In this document: positions 1 to 11,315 of the stretch, in pieces
How positions within the stretch are numbered: position 1 is the first letter of the stretch
Layout: every line of letters begins with the position of its first letter
Assembly: GCF_000277405.1 (NCBI RefSeq)
Contig: NC_017741.1
Location: forward strand, 1 to 64,000
DNA length: 64,000 nucleotides
Direction: 5' to 3'
From: Helicobacter pylori Shi112
Lineage (GTDB): Bacteria > Campylobacterota > Campylobacteria > Campylobacterales > Helicobacteraceae
The notes under the pieces: model-generated
Databases searched by the model: none
Seen by the model: only the letters and a program-made list of their open reading frames with translations
What the model was told of the DNA's origin: nothing
Position numbers and translations under genes: made by a program

Positions 1-10
1 TAAAACACCC

Positions 11-427
11 TCAATTCAAGGGTTTTTGAGCGAGCTTTTTGCTTAAAGAATCCAAGATAGCGTTCAAAAATTTAGGGGTGTTAGGCTCAGCATAGAGTTT
101 GCCAAGCTCTATGCATTCATTGATGATGATGGGGTTTTGCGTGGGCGTGAAGCCAATTTCATACGCTCCTAAGCGTAAAATCGCCTTTTCCATGCTCCCT
201 AATCGTTTGAAATCCCAGTCTTTTAAATGCGGTTCAATGAGAGCGTCAATTTCATTGATTTTTTCCAACACGCCATTAAAAAGGCTTAAAGCGAAAGCAA
301 GCTGGTTGTTTTTAATCTTTTTTTCTTCTAACATGCTGGAAGCGATTTTTTTAATTTCTTCATTACCGCTTTCAAACGCATACAACAATTCAACCACCGC
401 CCCCCTGGCTTGAGTTCGTGTCGCCAT
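11..427 (-). CDS. nusB: transcription antitermination factor NusB
   Basis: A 138-residue, all-helical basic protein of normal NusB length. The start MATRTQARG and the C-terminal stretch with INECIELGKLY and NAILDSL are typical of the family. NusB binds boxA RNA with ribosomal protein S10 and helps antitermination of rRNA operons in the cytoplasm. The ATG lies one base past the stop of the upstream ribH, so the two are translated as a unit, the common nusB-ribH arrangement. The stop is close to the left window edge, but the gene is complete. Confidence 0.95.
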   Translation of the reverse strand: MATRTQARGAVVELLYAFESGNEEIKKIASSMLEEKKIKNNQLAFALSLFNGVLEKINEIDALIEPHLKDWDFKRLGSMEKAILRLGAYEIGFTPTQNPIIINECIELGKLYAEPNTPKFLNAILDSLSKKLAQKPLN

Positions 428-428
428 T

Positions 429-899
429 TTAACCCTTGAGAGTTTGGCACAAGCTCAATAATTCAATGAGAGTGCTCATCGCTTCAAAGCCCTTATTGCC
501 GGCTTTACTGCCCGCTCTTTCAATCGCTTGCTCAACATTGTCCGTGGTCAGCACGCCAAAGCTTACAGGCATGCTGTATTTTAGCATTGCATTGGCAATG
601 CCCTTAGTCGCTTCCGCGCTCACATAGTCAAAATGCGGAGTCCCCCCTCTAATAATCGCTCCTAAAACGCACACGCCATCGTATTTTTCGCTCCCTAACA
701 ACCTCTCTAAAATAAAAGGCAATTCATAAGCTCCAGGCACCAGCACGATGTCTAAAAGATTCTCATCGCCCCCATGCCTTTTAAAGCAGTCAATCGCTCC
801 TTCTTGCAATCTGTCTGTGATGATATGATTGAAGCGCGATGTTAAAATAGCGACTTTTTCATTCCCTTGTAAGTGCAATTTCCCTTCTATGATTTGCAT
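429..899 (-). CDS. ribH: 6,7-dimethyl-8-ribityllumazine synthase (riboflavin synthase beta chain)
   Basis: This 156-residue protein has the full lumazine synthase pattern: an N-terminal strand with [12 protein letters not shown], then VPGAYELPF, the [14 protein letters not shown] substrate loop with its catalytic histidine, and SFGVLTTDN. It condenses 5-amino-6-ribitylamino-uracil with dihydroxybutanone phosphate in riboflavin biosynthesis and normally forms large icosahedral or pentameric assemblies. It lies between kdsA (9 bases upstream) and nusB (adjacent downstream) in a minus-strand operon. Nothing in the sequence looks abnormal. Confidence 0.96.
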   Translation of the reverse strand: MQIIEGKLHLQGNEKVAILTSRFNHIITDRLQEGAIDCFKRHGGDENLLDIVLVPGAYELPFILERLLGSEKYDGVCVLGAIIRGGTPHFDYVSAEATKGIANAMLKYSMPVSFGVLTTDNVEQAIERAGSKAGNKGFEAMSTLIELLSLCQTLKG

Positions 900-908
900 G
901 AAATTCCT

Positions 909-1739
909 TTAAAATAAATTTTGGATTTTTAACATGTCGGCTACTAAATGTTCTAGCTCGTCAGGTTTTAGCATGTTCGCCCCATCGCTTAAGGCGTTTT
1001 TAGGATCAACATGCGTTTCAGCGAACAACCCATCAATCCCCACCGCCGCCGCCGCTCTGGCTAAAATAGGGGCAAAAGAGCTATCGCCTGAACTTTTCCC
1101 GTTCGCTCCCCCTGGCATTTGCACGCTATGAGTAGCGTCAAAAATCACAGGGGCAAACTCTCGCATGATTTTTAAAGAGCGCATATCCACCACTAAATTC
1201 CCATACCCAAAGCTGCTCCCCCTTTCACACAGCCACACGCCATTTTTTAACGCTGTTTCATAAGTGGGGTTTTGAATGCTACTATCTCTCGTTTTAAGGG
1301 CTTTTAGAACGGAATATTGCATGTCTTTTGGGTTCATGAATTGCCCTTTTTTAATATTGATAATGGCGTTAGTTTGGCTCACTTCTACAATCAGATCCGT
1401 TTGGCGGCACAAAAACGCCGGGATTTGTAAAATATCCGCTACTTTGGCCGCTGCGCTTGCTTGATAGCTCTCATGCACATCGGTTAAAATTTTATAGCCA
1501 AATTCATCTTTGATGGTTTGTAACATTTCTAAGCCTTTTTCTAAACCAGGCCCTCTGTAACTCTCTAAACTCGTGCGGTTCGCCTTATCAAAACTCGCTT
1601 TAAAATAAAAATCCAACCGCTCGTTGTTGGCTAGGGGCTGTAATTTAGTAGCGATACTTCTTAGATTTTCTAAGCTCTCAATGACGCATGGGCCGGCGAT
1701 TAAAACGGATTTAGGGGTTTTTGTTTTAGAAGTTTTCAT
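909..1739 (-). CDS. kdsA: 3-deoxy-8-phosphooctulonate (KDO-8-phosphate) synthase
   Basis: KdsA joins arabinose-5-phosphate and phosphoenolpyruvate to make KDO-8-P for the lipopolysaccharide inner core. Family motifs include IAGPCVIES near the N-terminus, [10 protein letters not shown], and a late DGANML. I chose the ATG at 1739, giving 276 residues that start [18 protein letters not shown]; the open frame continues 18 codons further to 1793, but that extension lies inside the upstream carbonic anhydrase gene and has no family similarity. The gene overlaps the carbonic anhydrase stop by 14 bases, suggesting translational coupling. Confidence 0.95.
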   Translation of the reverse strand: MKTSKTKTPKSVLIAGPCVIESLENLRSIATKLQPLANNERLDFYFKASFDKANRTSLESYRGPGLEKGLEMLQTIKDEFGYKILTDVHESYQASAAAKVADILQIPAFLCRQTDLIVEVSQTNAIINIKKGQFMNPKDMQYSVLKALKTRDSSIQNPTYETALKNGVWLCERGSSFGYGNLVVDMRSLKIMREFAPVIFDATHSVQMPGGANGKSSGDSSFAPILARAAAAVGIDGLFAETHVDPKNALSDGANMLKPDELEHLVADMLKIQNLF

Positions 1740-2391
1740 GACTTTTCCTTTGTTTAATGGTTTCTTCAATCGGCTCAAAAAAATGGCTTTCAAAATTATA
1801 ATTATAAATCCTGCCTGTTTCTATGATGTAGTGCCAACCAAAAATTTTTAGTTCGTTATTCATCACTCTTTCTTGAATGAAATCATAGCTTAAGAGGTTG
1901 TTGAGTTGCAAGCGCACATTCAAACGCTCTGTAAGCCATGAACGCTTGGCGAAATGACTGCTGAATTGCGGGTGGTTTTTTAACTCTTCTTTAATGGGCT
2001 CTAAAAATTGTATCCAGTCTGCAATGTAAGGGGTTTTAGCTTTGGTGGTTTCATCATTAATCAAATGAATGCTCCCGCAAGCCCCACAATCGCTATGCCC
2101 GCAAATAATTAAATTTTGAATGCCCACATGCACGATAGCGTATTCAATGCTCGCCATAGTAGAAAGGGACTCCTTATAGCTTGTTTTAGGAGGGATCACA
2201 TTGCCCATGTTGCGAATCGCATACAATTCGCCCGGCTTGGTGCCTGTGATTAGATTAGGCACGACTCGTGAATCCACGCAAGAAATGAACAAAGTGTGGG
2301 GCTTTTGCTTGGTTTTTAAGCTCTCATAAAACTCTTTAAGCTCTTCGTATTCATTCTCTTGAAACTCTAACGCTCCTAAAAACGCTTTCAC
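1726..2391 (-). CDS. beta-class carbonic anhydrase
   Basis: A 221-residue beta-carbonic anhydrase. The zinc ligands and the Asp/Arg dyad appear in CVDSRVVP and in [10 protein letters not shown] (C-x-D-x-R followed about 55 residues later by H-x2-C). It interconverts CO2 and bicarbonate; in this organism a cytosolic beta enzyme complements a periplasmic alpha enzyme in acid tolerance and supplies bicarbonate for biosynthesis. It is first in the minus-strand run carbonic anhydrase-kdsA-ribH-nusB and overlaps kdsA by 14 bases. The promoter must lie in the 120-base divergent gap shared with pyrF. Confidence 0.93.
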   Translation of the reverse strand: MKAFLGALEFQENEYEELKEFYESLKTKQKPHTLFISCVDSRVVPNLITGTKPGELYAIRNMGNVIPPKTSYKESLSTMASIEYAIVHVGIQNLIICGHSDCGACGSIHLINDETTKAKTPYIADWIQFLEPIKEELKNHPQFSSHFAKRSWLTERLNVRLQLNNLLSYDFIQERVMNNELKIFGWHYIIETGRIYNYNFESHFFEPIEETIKQRKSHENF

Positions 2392-2477
2392 TCTTTAACC
2401 CTTAAATCTCATTTGATTAAAATTCGTTTTATTTTTAAAACGCTTATCATAGCTAAAATTCTTGCATTTCTTTTTGT

Positions 2478-2483
2478 TATAAT
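2478..2483 (+). promoter_or_regulatory. -10 box upstream of pyrF
   Basis: A perfect TATAAT preceded by TGT lies 30 bases upstream of the pyrF ATG, in the divergent gap with the carbonic anhydrase gene. The upstream DNA is AT-rich without a clear -35 box, usual for sigma-80 promoters of this species. Confidence 0.6.
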
Positions 2484-2512
2484 GGCGTTATTTTACACTT
2501 TAAAGGGCTTTC

Positions 2513-3196
2513 ATGCAATTATGTGTCGCATTGGATTTAGAAAAAAAAGAGGACAATCTTTCTTTATTGCAAGAATTAAAGGGCTTAGATTTATGGGCTA
2601 AGGTGGGGCTTAGATCTTTTATAAGAGACGGGGCTGTTTTTTTAGATGAAATCAGAAAGATTGATGGGAATTTTAAGATTTTTTTGGATTTGAAGCTCTA
2701 TGATATTCCTTATACTATGGCAAATGCCGCACTAGAATGTGCAAAATTAGAAGTTGATATGCTCACCGTGCATTTAAGCAGCGCTAAAAGCGCGCTAACA
2801 ATTTTAATGCAACGCCTAAACGCTCTTAAAAAACGCCCCTTAATCATGGGCGTGAGCACTTTAACCAGCTTTAGCGAAGAGGAATTTTTGAGCGTGTATA
2901 ACGCCCCTTTAAAAACTCAAGCGATCAAGTTAAGCGTTATGGGTAAAGAGAGCGGGATTGATGGGGTGGTGTGTTCGGTGTTTGAAAGTTTGGCGGTTAA
3001 AGAGGCTTTGGGTAAGGGCTTTTTGACTTTAACCCCTGGCATCAGGCTGGATAAAAATGATAAAGAAGATCAAGAAAGGGTAGCGAACGCTAAAGAGGCC
3101 AAACAAAATTTAAGCGATTTTATCGTGGTGGGCCGCCCCATTTATCAGGCTAAAGAGCCTAGAGAAGTGGTTTTAGAGCTTTTAAAGGATTGTTAA
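2513..3196 (+). CDS. pyrF: orotidine 5'-phosphate decarboxylase
   Basis: This 227-residue protein decarboxylates OMP to UMP, the last step of de novo pyrimidine synthesis. The diagnostic charged cluster is FLDLKLYDIPYT (D-x-K-x2-D), with MGVSTLTS, LTPGIRLD and FIVVGRPI along the TIM barrel. The ATG at 2513 begins MQLCVALDL, the canonical first strand. The stop abuts the panC start codon, so pyrF-panC is a two-gene operon read from the promoter at 2478. Confidence 0.96.
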   Translation: MQLCVALDLEKKEDNLSLLQELKGLDLWAKVGLRSFIRDGAVFLDEIRKIDGNFKIFLDLKLYDIPYTMANAALECAKLEVDMLTVHLSSAKSALTILMQRLNALKKRPLIMGVSTLTSFSEEEFLSVYNAPLKTQAIKLSVMGKESGIDGVVCSVFESLAVKEALGKGFLTLTPGIRLDKNDKEDQERVANAKEAKQNLSDFIVVGRPIYQAKEPREVVLELLKDC

Positions 3197-4027
3197 ATGC
3201 GAGCGTTAGAAACGATTACCGCTTTAAGAGAATATCGTAAAAGTTTGAAAGAAAGCGTGGGGTTTGTGCCGACTATGGGGGCTTTACACAAAGGGCATCA
3301 AAGCTTGATAGAAAGGAGTTTGAAAGAAAATTCCCACACGATAGTGAGTGTTTTTGTCAATCCCACGCAATTTGGGGCTAACGAAGATTTTAGCGCTTAC
3401 CCTCGCCCTTTAGAAAAGGATTTGGCCTTGTGTGAAGGATTGGGCGTTAATGCGGTGTTTGTGCCTAAAACGAGCGAAATGTATCCCTATGAAATAGAGC
3501 AACGCTTAAAACTCTACGCCCCTACATTTTTATCCCACTCTTTAGAGGGAGCAATGCGTGAGGGGCATTTTGATGGGGTTGTTCAGGTCGTGTTAAAATT
3601 GTTCCATCTTGTTAATCCCACTAGAGCGTATTTTGGCAAAAAGGACGCCCAACAGCTTTTAATCATCCAGCATTTAGTCCAAGATTTGCTTTTAGACATT
3701 GAAATAGTGCCATGCGAGATTGTGCGCGATAGCGATAATTTGGCTTTAAGCTCTAGGAATGTGTATTTGAATGCAACACAAAGAAAACAAGCCCTAGCCA
3801 TTCCAAAAGCTCTAGAAAACATCAAGCAAGCCATAGATAAGGGCGAAAAAGCGTGCGAAAAGCTTAAAAAACTAGGGCTTGGAATTTTAGAAACCTTGGA
3901 AGTGGATTATTTGGAATTTTGCAACCACAAGCTAGAGCCTTTAAAAACCATAGAGCCAACTAACACGCTGGTTTTAGTGGCGGCTCGTGTGGGTAAAACC
4001 AGGCTTTTAGACAATTTATGGGTGTAG
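3197..4027 (+). CDS. panC: pantoate--beta-alanine ligase
   Basis: A 276-residue pantothenate synthetase. The nucleotidylyl-transferase signature [13 protein letters not shown] sits at residues 25-37, followed by [27 protein letters not shown] and the YFGKKDAQQ loop. It condenses pantoate with beta-alanine using ATP. Its partner enzyme PanD, which makes beta-alanine, is encoded about 29 kb away in the same window, so the pathway is not clustered. The start directly follows the pyrF stop. A tRNA cluster on the other strand follows. Confidence 0.96.
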   Translation: MRALETITALREYRKSLKESVGFVPTMGALHKGHQSLIERSLKENSHTIVSVFVNPTQFGANEDFSAYPRPLEKDLALCEGLGVNAVFVPKTSEMYPYEIEQRLKLYAPTFLSHSLEGAMREGHFDGVVQVVLKLFHLVNPTRAYFGKKDAQQLLIIQHLVQDLLLDIEIVPCEIVRDSDNLALSSRNVYLNATQRKQALAIPKALENIKQAIDKGEKACEKLKKLGLGILETLEVDYLEFCNHKLEPLKTIEPTNTLVLVAARVGKTRLLDNLWV

Positions 4028-4040
4028 TTTGGAATTTTTG

Positions 4041-4116
4041 TGGCGACCCTTGAAAGATTTGAACTTCCGTTTCCACCGTGAAAGGGTGGTATCCTTGGCC
4101 ACTAGATGAAAGGGTC
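4041..4116 (-). tRNA. tRNA-Glu (anticodon TTC)
   Basis: Read on the minus strand, the acceptor arms GACCCTT and AAGGGTC pair, the anticodon loop carries TTC, the T-loop contains GTTCAAATC and the CCA end is genome-encoded. It is last in the transcribed order Lys-Glu-Val-Asp-Glu. Confidence 0.93.
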
Positions 4117-4179
4117 ATTTTTAACGATTGACTATTATATTGGAAATAAAGCGTAGGAAATGATTTAAAAAGCGCTTGG

Positions 4180-4256
4180 TGGCGGAGCGGACGGGACTCG
4201 AACCCGCGACCCCCTGCGTGACAGGCAGATATTCTAACCAGCTGAACTACCGCTCC
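4180..4256 (-). tRNA. tRNA-Asp (anticodon GTC)
   Basis: The acceptor stem GGAGCGG/CCGCTCC, the D-loop AGCTGGTTAGAA, anticodon GTC, the T-loop GGTTCGAGTCC and an encoded CCA are all visible on the minus strand. Confidence 0.95.
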
Positions 4257-4296
4257 CTATCCAAACTCCATAGCCTAAAAATGCATGCTTTAGTCA

Positions 4297-4372
4297 TGGT
4301 GGTCGCTATAAGACTCGAACTTATGACATCTACCTTGTAAGGGTAGCGCTCTACCAACTGAGCTAAGCGACC
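4297..4372 (-). tRNA. tRNA-Val (anticodon TAC)
   Basis: The acceptor stem GGTCGCT/AGCGACC, D-arm TAGCTCAGTTGGTAGAGC, anticodon TAC, T-loop AGTTCGAGTCT and encoded CCA are present on the minus strand. Confidence 0.95.
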
Positions 4373-4413
4373 AAAATATTGAGATAAAATCCAACTAAAC
4401 CCGTATAAAAGAG

Positions 4414-4488
4414 TGGTGACTCCTAGGGGATTTGAACCCCTGTAACCACCGTGAAAGGGTGGTATCCTAACCACTAGATGAAGGAGCC
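4414..4488 (-). tRNA. tRNA-Glu (anticodon TTC), second copy
   Basis: The acceptor stem GGCTCCT/AGGAGTC includes one G-T pair, the anticodon is TTC and the CCA end is encoded. The body resembles the tRNA-Glu at 4041-4116, but the acceptor stem differs, so the two are diverged paralogues rather than an exact duplicate. Confidence 0.93.
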
Positions 4489-4498
4489 ACGATGCTCA

Positions 4499-4574
<76 letters not shown>

Positions 4575-5072
4575 TCACAAAAAAACATAATGATACAATT
4601 TTTTTTAACGCTTGTCAAGAATAATTGAAAAATATTGCGGTTTTCATAGAAACGAAACGCTCTTAAAACGGCATGACAGCTTTTTGCTTAAATAAAAAAC
4701 TTGGTTGCGCTTAATGCTGTAAGGATCACAATAAACGCCATGCGTTTTGGTTATTGGTTAGTATTGTTTTTGGGGTTTTTAAAAAGCTTTGTTTTTATCA
4801 AGATCTAACAAATATTATTGGGATTTAATGCTTTTTTTGTTTAAAAAATTTCATTTTTAAAAAATGGTATTTTGTTTTATTGTTTTAGATCTTATTTTGT
4901 TGTAAAACGCATTTTCTTAAGTTTTATTTTATTTTCTTAAAGGGATAGGAAGCGCTTTGAAACCATTCTCTCCCCTACACTCACAACTAAAATCCCCCAA
5001 AAAAAAGAGGGTTTAAAAAAGAAAAGCCTTAAAGAAATCCCTTAAAAAGGGAGTTTCACAAAGAGTCAAGCA
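4575..5072. other. intergenic region between the tRNA cluster and the 3' end of hopZ
   Basis: About 500 bases of very AT-rich DNA without a credible gene. The left end should carry the promoter of the minus-strand tRNA cluster. Near the right end a short hairpin (AATCCCCC, A-run, GAGGGTTT at about 4991-5013) may end the hopZ transcript. I see no open frame with a ribosome binding site and no recognisable RNA gene in the remainder. Confidence 0.5.
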
Positions 5073-7045
5073 TTAGTAAGCGAACACATAATTCAAATAC
5101 ACGCTATAGAGCCTGCGGTATTGGAGTTGAGTGCCTAGCAAAGAATAGTAATTTGTGTTGATCGTGGGGATCTTCACGCCTAATTCCACGCCATGCTGAG
5201 CCGCATGATCGCTTGTTTTTTTCTTATTCCTAGCGAGGTTCATTCTCAAGCCCAAGTTGAATAAGAATTGGAAATTCGCCACATTCATTTTAGCGCTATA
5301 GAAATTATTGAATGTCGCTAAATTCACATATTGAGAATTAAGCCACGAAGTGCCGGCTAAGGCGATACCCCCAAACACCCCAAAAGAAATCTTGCTGTTT
5401 TTGGTGGCTTTATCATTGATAAAGTTATAGAGGGCATCTGTTCCTACCCCATAAGTGAACACATCAGAAGCCGAATTGAAAAAGCTGGATTTGATATAAG
5501 CGTGGTTGTAATCAAAAAAGCCGTAATACCTAGCCCCCCATCGTTTCTTTTCACCAAAAAATTGTTTATACCCTATTTGCACACCGATCCCATTCATCGC
5601 GCCGTTGTTGGTTTGAGAGCTGATTAATCCAATGCGTCTGAAAGGGTTATGCCCTAATTCTTGCGTGGCGCTTAATAATTGCGAATAAGCGCTTTGGTTG
5701 AGTTGGTAAACGGTCTTTAAGCCCTCGGGGTTATTAGGGTTAGTGGATTGGCTTATCAAATTTTTAAGGAATGGGGAATTAGGCGTGTTTGAAGCGGTCG
5801 TGGTGATGCTGTTATAAGTGTTGTTTAAATTGCTAAGGCTGCCTCTAAAATCAAGTATAGTGCGTGCAAGCAACTCAGACTGCTTTATTTGCTCTGCTTG
5901 AGTGCCAAAATGCGCAAGGCTGTTATTTAAAGCCGTTATCGTCTCTTCTACATAGGCGCAACCTGCCCCCCAAGTGTTAGCAGTAACCCCTTGACTAGGC
6001 GTTGTGCCATCTGTTTTGCATGATGCCAAGTAGTTTGTGATAAAATGGCTTGGGATAGTGCCAAGGTCATTTTTCATTTGATTGGCCAGACTGAGCATCT
6101 TGGCTTGCGCTTGTACGCGATTGAGCATGTTTTGAGCGAAAGCCCTATCAGAAGAGGTGTAAGGATTGAAATCTTGTGGCGCGTTTTGATTGTTTTGCTG
6201 GTTAGTGTTAAGGATTTGAGCTTGCGTTACGATTTTTGATCATGCTAGTAACGGCACTAAACTCAGTGGCAAAAACCTGACACACATTCCCTTTCGTATC
6301 TAAATTCCACGGTGCACCTCCATTTTGTCCTTGTTTGTGATTTACCCATGGGCAGTTTGTAGTGAGGACGCTTATCATGTTATTGGCTTCTTGCAAAAGG
6401 GCTTGAGCGTCATTAGTAGTAGTAGTTTTACTAGATCCATTAGTTTGTGTTGTTACTTTTACTTCTATCTTTTGATTCGTGTTGTTCAAAGCGGGTACCC
6501 CTTGTTTTAACGCTTGTTGAAGAACTTGATAAGCTTGATTAAGCGTTTTAAAATTCTCAATGGATAAAGGGCCGCTAACTCCGTTGTCATAACCGGTTAA
6601 ATTACAATTAATGGAACTTGAATTGTGTCCTGGTTGGTTCTCAAAGGTTACGCTTGATTGCCCACTCTGACCAGGACCGCATTGGACATTATAGGCTATC
6701 ACATTCCACAGCCCCACCGCTGCATTGAGCACCAAATACACCGCTTGATACGCGGGGGAATTGTCTTTTTCGCCAGTCAAACCCTGCGTGTTTGCTTTTA
6801 AATTATCGATCGCAGCATTGATTTCTGAAGGGTTGTTCGCGTTCGTTACCGCCTGATTGAGATTGTTAAAATTGTTTAAAAGATTGCTCAAATTTTCATA
6901 AGTGTCTGAAAGTCTCTTCAATTCGCCGGTGTTTTTCACCATTTGAGCGACTTCACCGATTTGATAGCCTGCACTTATAAAAAAGCCGTTGTCTTCAGCG
7001 TGGAGCAAAAACGAGAGAGAGAGAGAGTAAAAGGGTTTTTTTCAT
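5073..7045 (-). pseudogene. hopZ: HopZ-type outer-membrane adhesin, phase-off and internally frameshifted
   Basis: A Hop-family outer-membrane protein with signal peptide, mature start EDNGFFISAGYQIGE, a long adhesin domain, the NPFRRIGLI and YKQFFGEKKRWGARYYGFFDYNH barrel motifs and the terminal NYVFAY. Two lesions are visible. First, the ATG at 7045 opens into the signal sequence, but the CT tract (7013-7027, seven CT units plus C) leaves the main frame out of register, and translation stops after about 16 codons; eight or five units would restore it. Second, the frame changes between about 6240 and 6128: the upstream frame stops at 6208 while the rest continues in another frame, consistent with a small deletion near the AAAAA run at 6233. 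The hopZ symbol rests on its place between the tRNAs and groEL. Confidence 0.85.
7013..7027 (-). repeat. CT dinucleotide repeat in the hopZ signal sequence (phase switch)
   Basis: On the coding strand there are seven CT units plus a C within the signal-peptide codons. Counting codons from the ATG at 7045 shows this number is OFF. Slipped-strand mispairing in this position is the established phase-variation mechanism of several hop genes. Confidence 0.9.
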
Positions 7046-7177
7046 GTTTTTTCCTTTTTAAATTAAATGGTTAGGTAAATCCTAAGTTCTATAAAAGCTT
7101 GAGATGTTATCACAAGATTTCGTTAATATAGCATGAATTGATAAGATTTTTGCGCTAATGGGGCGTTTTGTTGTTTC

Positions 7178-7189
7178 AAAAAAAAAAAA
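7178..7189 (-). repeat. T12 homopolymer upstream of the hopZ promoter
   Basis: Twelve A on the plus strand, T12 in the hopZ direction, about 133 bases upstream of the ATG and about 50 bases upstream of a TATATT box (around 7125-7132). Homopolymer length at such positions tunes transcription of other outer-membrane protein genes in this species. The intact hop gene at 22806-24869 has the same arrangement. Confidence 0.6.
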
Positions 7190-7294
7190 GGTTTTTTGGT
7201 GTTTTGGAAACATTTTAAATATTGAAAAGGGGGTTAAAATTAGGTTTTGTCTTTTTGTTGTGCGTTTTATTTTTAAAACGAGCGGTTTTGTCAA

Positions 7295-7323
7295 ATAAAA
7301 GCCCCCAAAAAGAGGGCTTTTAT
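7295..7323. terminator. rho-independent terminator after groEL
   Basis: A near-perfect hairpin: ATAAAAGCCCCC, a five-A loop, then GAGGGCTTTTAT, with A and T runs on both sides. It lies 19 bases past the groEL stop and can work for groEL on the minus strand; it could also act on the opposite strand. Confidence 0.85.
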
Positions 7324-7341
7324 CAAGAAAAGCAAGGGGGC

Positions 7342-8991
<1,650 letters not shown>

Positions 8992-9004
8992 TTAATAATG
9001 TTTT

Positions 9005-9361
9005 TTAGTGTTTTTTGTGATCATGACAGCAAGATTCATGCTCTTTAGCATGTTTATGGTCATGACTATTTGTATGACAACAAGAGCCTGAGCTCACAAT
9101 ACCTAGAATGTCTTCTAGTTCTAGCACCATGTATTCAACGCCGTCTAAAACGATTTCTGCGCCTTTGTATTTGCCAAAAGCGATCACATCGCCTTCTTTA
9201 ACGCATTTGCAACCCTCGCTGATTTTATGGCTAACCGCTTTGACTACGCCCATTAAAGGCTTTTCTTTAGCGTTATCAGGGATGATGATGCCTGAACTGG
9301 TTTTATTCTCTTCTTCAAGTCTTTCTACTAAGACCCTTTCTCCTAATGGTTGAAACTTCAT
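9005..9361 (-). CDS. groES: co-chaperonin GroES (HspA) with a C-terminal metal-binding tail
   Basis: The first 90 residues are normal GroES ([42 protein letters not shown]). They are followed by a 27-residue His/Cys-rich tail containing [15 protein letters not shown] and CCHDHKKH, found in Helicobacter HspA and known to bind nickel and bismuth. The tail links chaperone function to nickel storage for urease and hydrogenase, whose maturation genes also occur in this window. I chose the ATG at 9361 (118 residues); the open frame runs to 9427, but the extra 22 residues cross the operator and promoter. Confidence 0.97.
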   Translation of the reverse strand: MKFQPLGERVLVERLEEENKTSSGIIIPDNAKEKPLMGVVKAVSHKISEGCKCVKEGDVIAFGKYKGAEIVLDGVEYMVLELEDILGIVSSGSCCHTNSHDHKHAKEHESCCHDHKKH

Positions 9362-9398
9362 TTCAGTTCTCCTAAGTTTTGATAAATAAAATAGAAAA

Positions 9399-9425
9399 TT
9401 AGCGCTTAATATTCTTAAGCGACAC
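9399..9425. promoter_or_regulatory. CIRCE-like HrcA operator upstream of groES
   Basis: An imperfect inverted repeat TTAGCGCTT, nine-base spacer, AAGCGACAC, matching the CIRCE layout (9-9-9; consensus TTAGCACTC-N9-GAGTGCTAA) with substitutions. It lies directly downstream of the -10 box, where bound HrcA repressor would block the start site. H. pylori groESL is known to be controlled by HrcA with HspR. Confidence 0.7.
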
Positions 9426-9426
9426 A

Positions 9427-9455
9427 ACTATAGCGCATTTTTAGGGATAAGTCAA
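9427..9455 (-). promoter_or_regulatory. groES-groEL promoter
   Basis: On the minus strand, a -35 box TTGACT (9450-9455) is followed by exactly 17 bases and a -10 box TATAGT (9427-9432). Such a complete vegetative promoter is rare in this AT-rich genome and fits a strongly expressed heat-shock operon. Confidence 0.85.
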
Positions 9456-9635
9456 GCCATAAAAACAAAGCTAATAATATAACTATAAGGATTATTAAGT
9501 CTATTTGTATAAAGTTTCATTAGTTTAAAAATATAAGGATTAGAAAAGGGGGCGTTATCAACAAAGATTTTTTAATTGAGTATAATTCATTCAAGCGAGT
9601 TACAACAAGAAAGCAAGATGAAGAAAGCATGAAAA

Positions 9636-11315
9636 ATGATTCTTAAAAGTTCCATTGATCGCCTTTTGCAAACGATAGATATTGTAGAAATCATTAGCTC
9701 TTATGTGGATTTGAGAAAATCAGGTTCTAATTACATGGCTTGTTGCCCTTTTCATGAAGAAAGGAGCGCGAGTTTTAGCGTCAATCAAGTTAAAGGGTTT
9801 TACCATTGCTTTGGGTGTGGGGCGAGCGGGGATAGCATTAAATTTGTGATGGAATTTGAAAAACTTTCGTTTGTGGAAGCGTTAGAGAAATTAGCCCACC
9901 GATTCAATGTGGCTTTAGAGTATGACAAAGGCGTTTATTACGATCATAAAGAAGACTACCACCTTTTAGAAATGGTGAGCTCGTTGTATCAAGAAGAGCT
10001 TTTTAACGCCCCGTTTTTTTTGAATTATTTGCAAAAAAGAGGGCTTAGTATAGAGAGTATAAGAGCGTTTAAATTAGGCTTATGCACGAATAGAATTGAT
10101 TACGGCATTGAAAATAAAGGCTTGAATAAGGACAAACTCATTGAATTAGGCGTGTTAGGCAAGAGCGATAAAAAGGATAGAACCTATTTGCGCTTTTTGG
10201 ATCGCATCATGTTCCCTATTTATAGCCCTAGCGCTCAAGTGGTGGGCTTTGGAGGGCGCACCTTAAAAGAAAAAGCGGCCAAGTATATCAATTCGCCCCA
10301 AAATAAGCTTTTTGATAAATCCAGTTTGCTCTATGGCTACCATTTGGCTAAAGAACACATCTACAAACAAAAGCAAGTCATTGTAACAGAGGGGTATTTG
10401 GATGTGATTTTATTGCATCAGGCGGGTTTTAAAAACGCCATAGCCACGCTTGGGACAGCTTTAACGCCATCGCATTTGCCCTTGCTTAAAAAAGGCGAGC
10501 CAGAAATCCTCTTAAGCTATGATGGGGATAAAGCAGGGCGAAATGCAGCCTATAAAGCGAGCTTGATGTTGGCTAAAGAGCAAAGGAGGGGAGGGGTGAT
10601 TCTCTTTGAAAACAACCTGGATCCAGCGGATATGATCGCTAATGGCCAGATTGAAACCTTAAAAAATTGGCTATCGCGCCCCATGGCTTTTATTGAATTT
10701 GTTTTAAGGCACATGGCGGGTTCTTATCTTTTAGACGATCCTTTAGAAAAAGATAAGGCCCTTAAAGAAATGTTAGGGTTTTTAAAAAACTTTTCCTTGC
10801 TTTTACAAAGCGAATACAAGCCCTTAATCGCTTCTCTTTTGCAAGCGCCTTTGCATGTTTTAGGGATTAGAGAGCGAGTCTCTTTTCAGCCTTTTTACCC
10901 CAAAACAGAAAAACCTAATCATGCTCAAAAGTTGGTTAATGCTCCTAGCACGCTCAGTTTGGAATTTTTAGAAAAATTAGTGATCCGCTATCTTTTAGAA
11001 GACAGAAGCTTGTTGGATTTAGCGGTGGGTTATATCCATAGTGGGGTATTCTTGCATAAAAAACAAGAATTTGACGCTTTGTGTCAAGAAAAATTGGACG
11101 ACCCTAAATTAGTTGCGTTATTATTAGATGCGAATTTACCCCTAAAAAAAGGGGGTTTTGAAAAGGAATTGCGTTTGTTGATTTTGCGCTATTTTGAGCG
11201 GCAACTCAAAGAAATCCCTAAAAGCTCGCTCCCTTTTAGCGAAAAAATGATCTTTTTAAAAAAGGCTCGCCAGGCCATTATGAAATTAAAACAAGGAGAA
11301 TTAGTCGCCATATGA
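9636..11315 (+). CDS. dnaG: DNA primase
   Basis: A 559-residue primase that makes RNA primers at the replication fork with the DnaB helicase. The CHC2 zinc finger is formed by C37, H40, C58 and C61 (CPFHEERSASF, YHCFGCG). The TOPRIM core follows, with VTEGYLDVI near residue 250 and SYDGDKAGRNAA near 293. The C-terminal third is the helicase-interaction region and is poorly conserved. It overlaps the next gene by four bases (ATGA), so the two are co-translated. The ATG at 9636 gives the canonical beginning with IDRLLQTIDIVEIIS. Confidence 0.96.
   Translation: MILKSSIDRLLQTIDIVEIISSYVDLRKSGSNYMACCPFHEERSASFSVNQVKGFYHCFGCGASGDSIKFVMEFEKLSFVEALEKLAHRFNVALEYDKGVYYDHKEDYHLLEMVSSLYQEELFNAPFFLNYLQKRGLSIESIRAFKLGLCTNRIDYGIENKGLNKDKLIELGVLGKSDKKDRTYLRFLDRIMFPIYSPSAQVVGFGGRTLKEKAAKYINSPQNKLFDKSSLLYGYHLAKEHIYKQKQVIVTEGYLDVILLHQAGFKNAIATLGTALTPSHLPLLKKGEPEILLSYDGDKAGRNAAYKASLMLAKEQRRGGVILFENNLDPADMIANGQIETLKNWLSRPMAFIEFVLRHMAGSYLLDDPLEKDKALKEMLGFLKNFSLLLQSEYKPLIASLLQAPLHVLGIRERVSFQPFYPKTEKPNHAQKLVNAPSTLSLEFLEKLVIRYLLEDRSLLDLAVGYIHSGVFLHKKQEFDALCQEKLDDPKLVALLLDANLPLKKGGFEKELRLLILRYFERQLKEIPKSSLPFSEKMIFLKKARQAIMKLKQGELVAI

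Noticed and set aside
1740..1793. Longer start for kdsA at 1793
   Set aside because: The extension lies within the carbonic anhydrase gene and is not similar to KdsA N-termini.
4247..4474. A 75-codon open frame on the minus strand
   Set aside because: It lies across the tRNA-Val and tRNA-Glu genes and is an artefact of their sequence.
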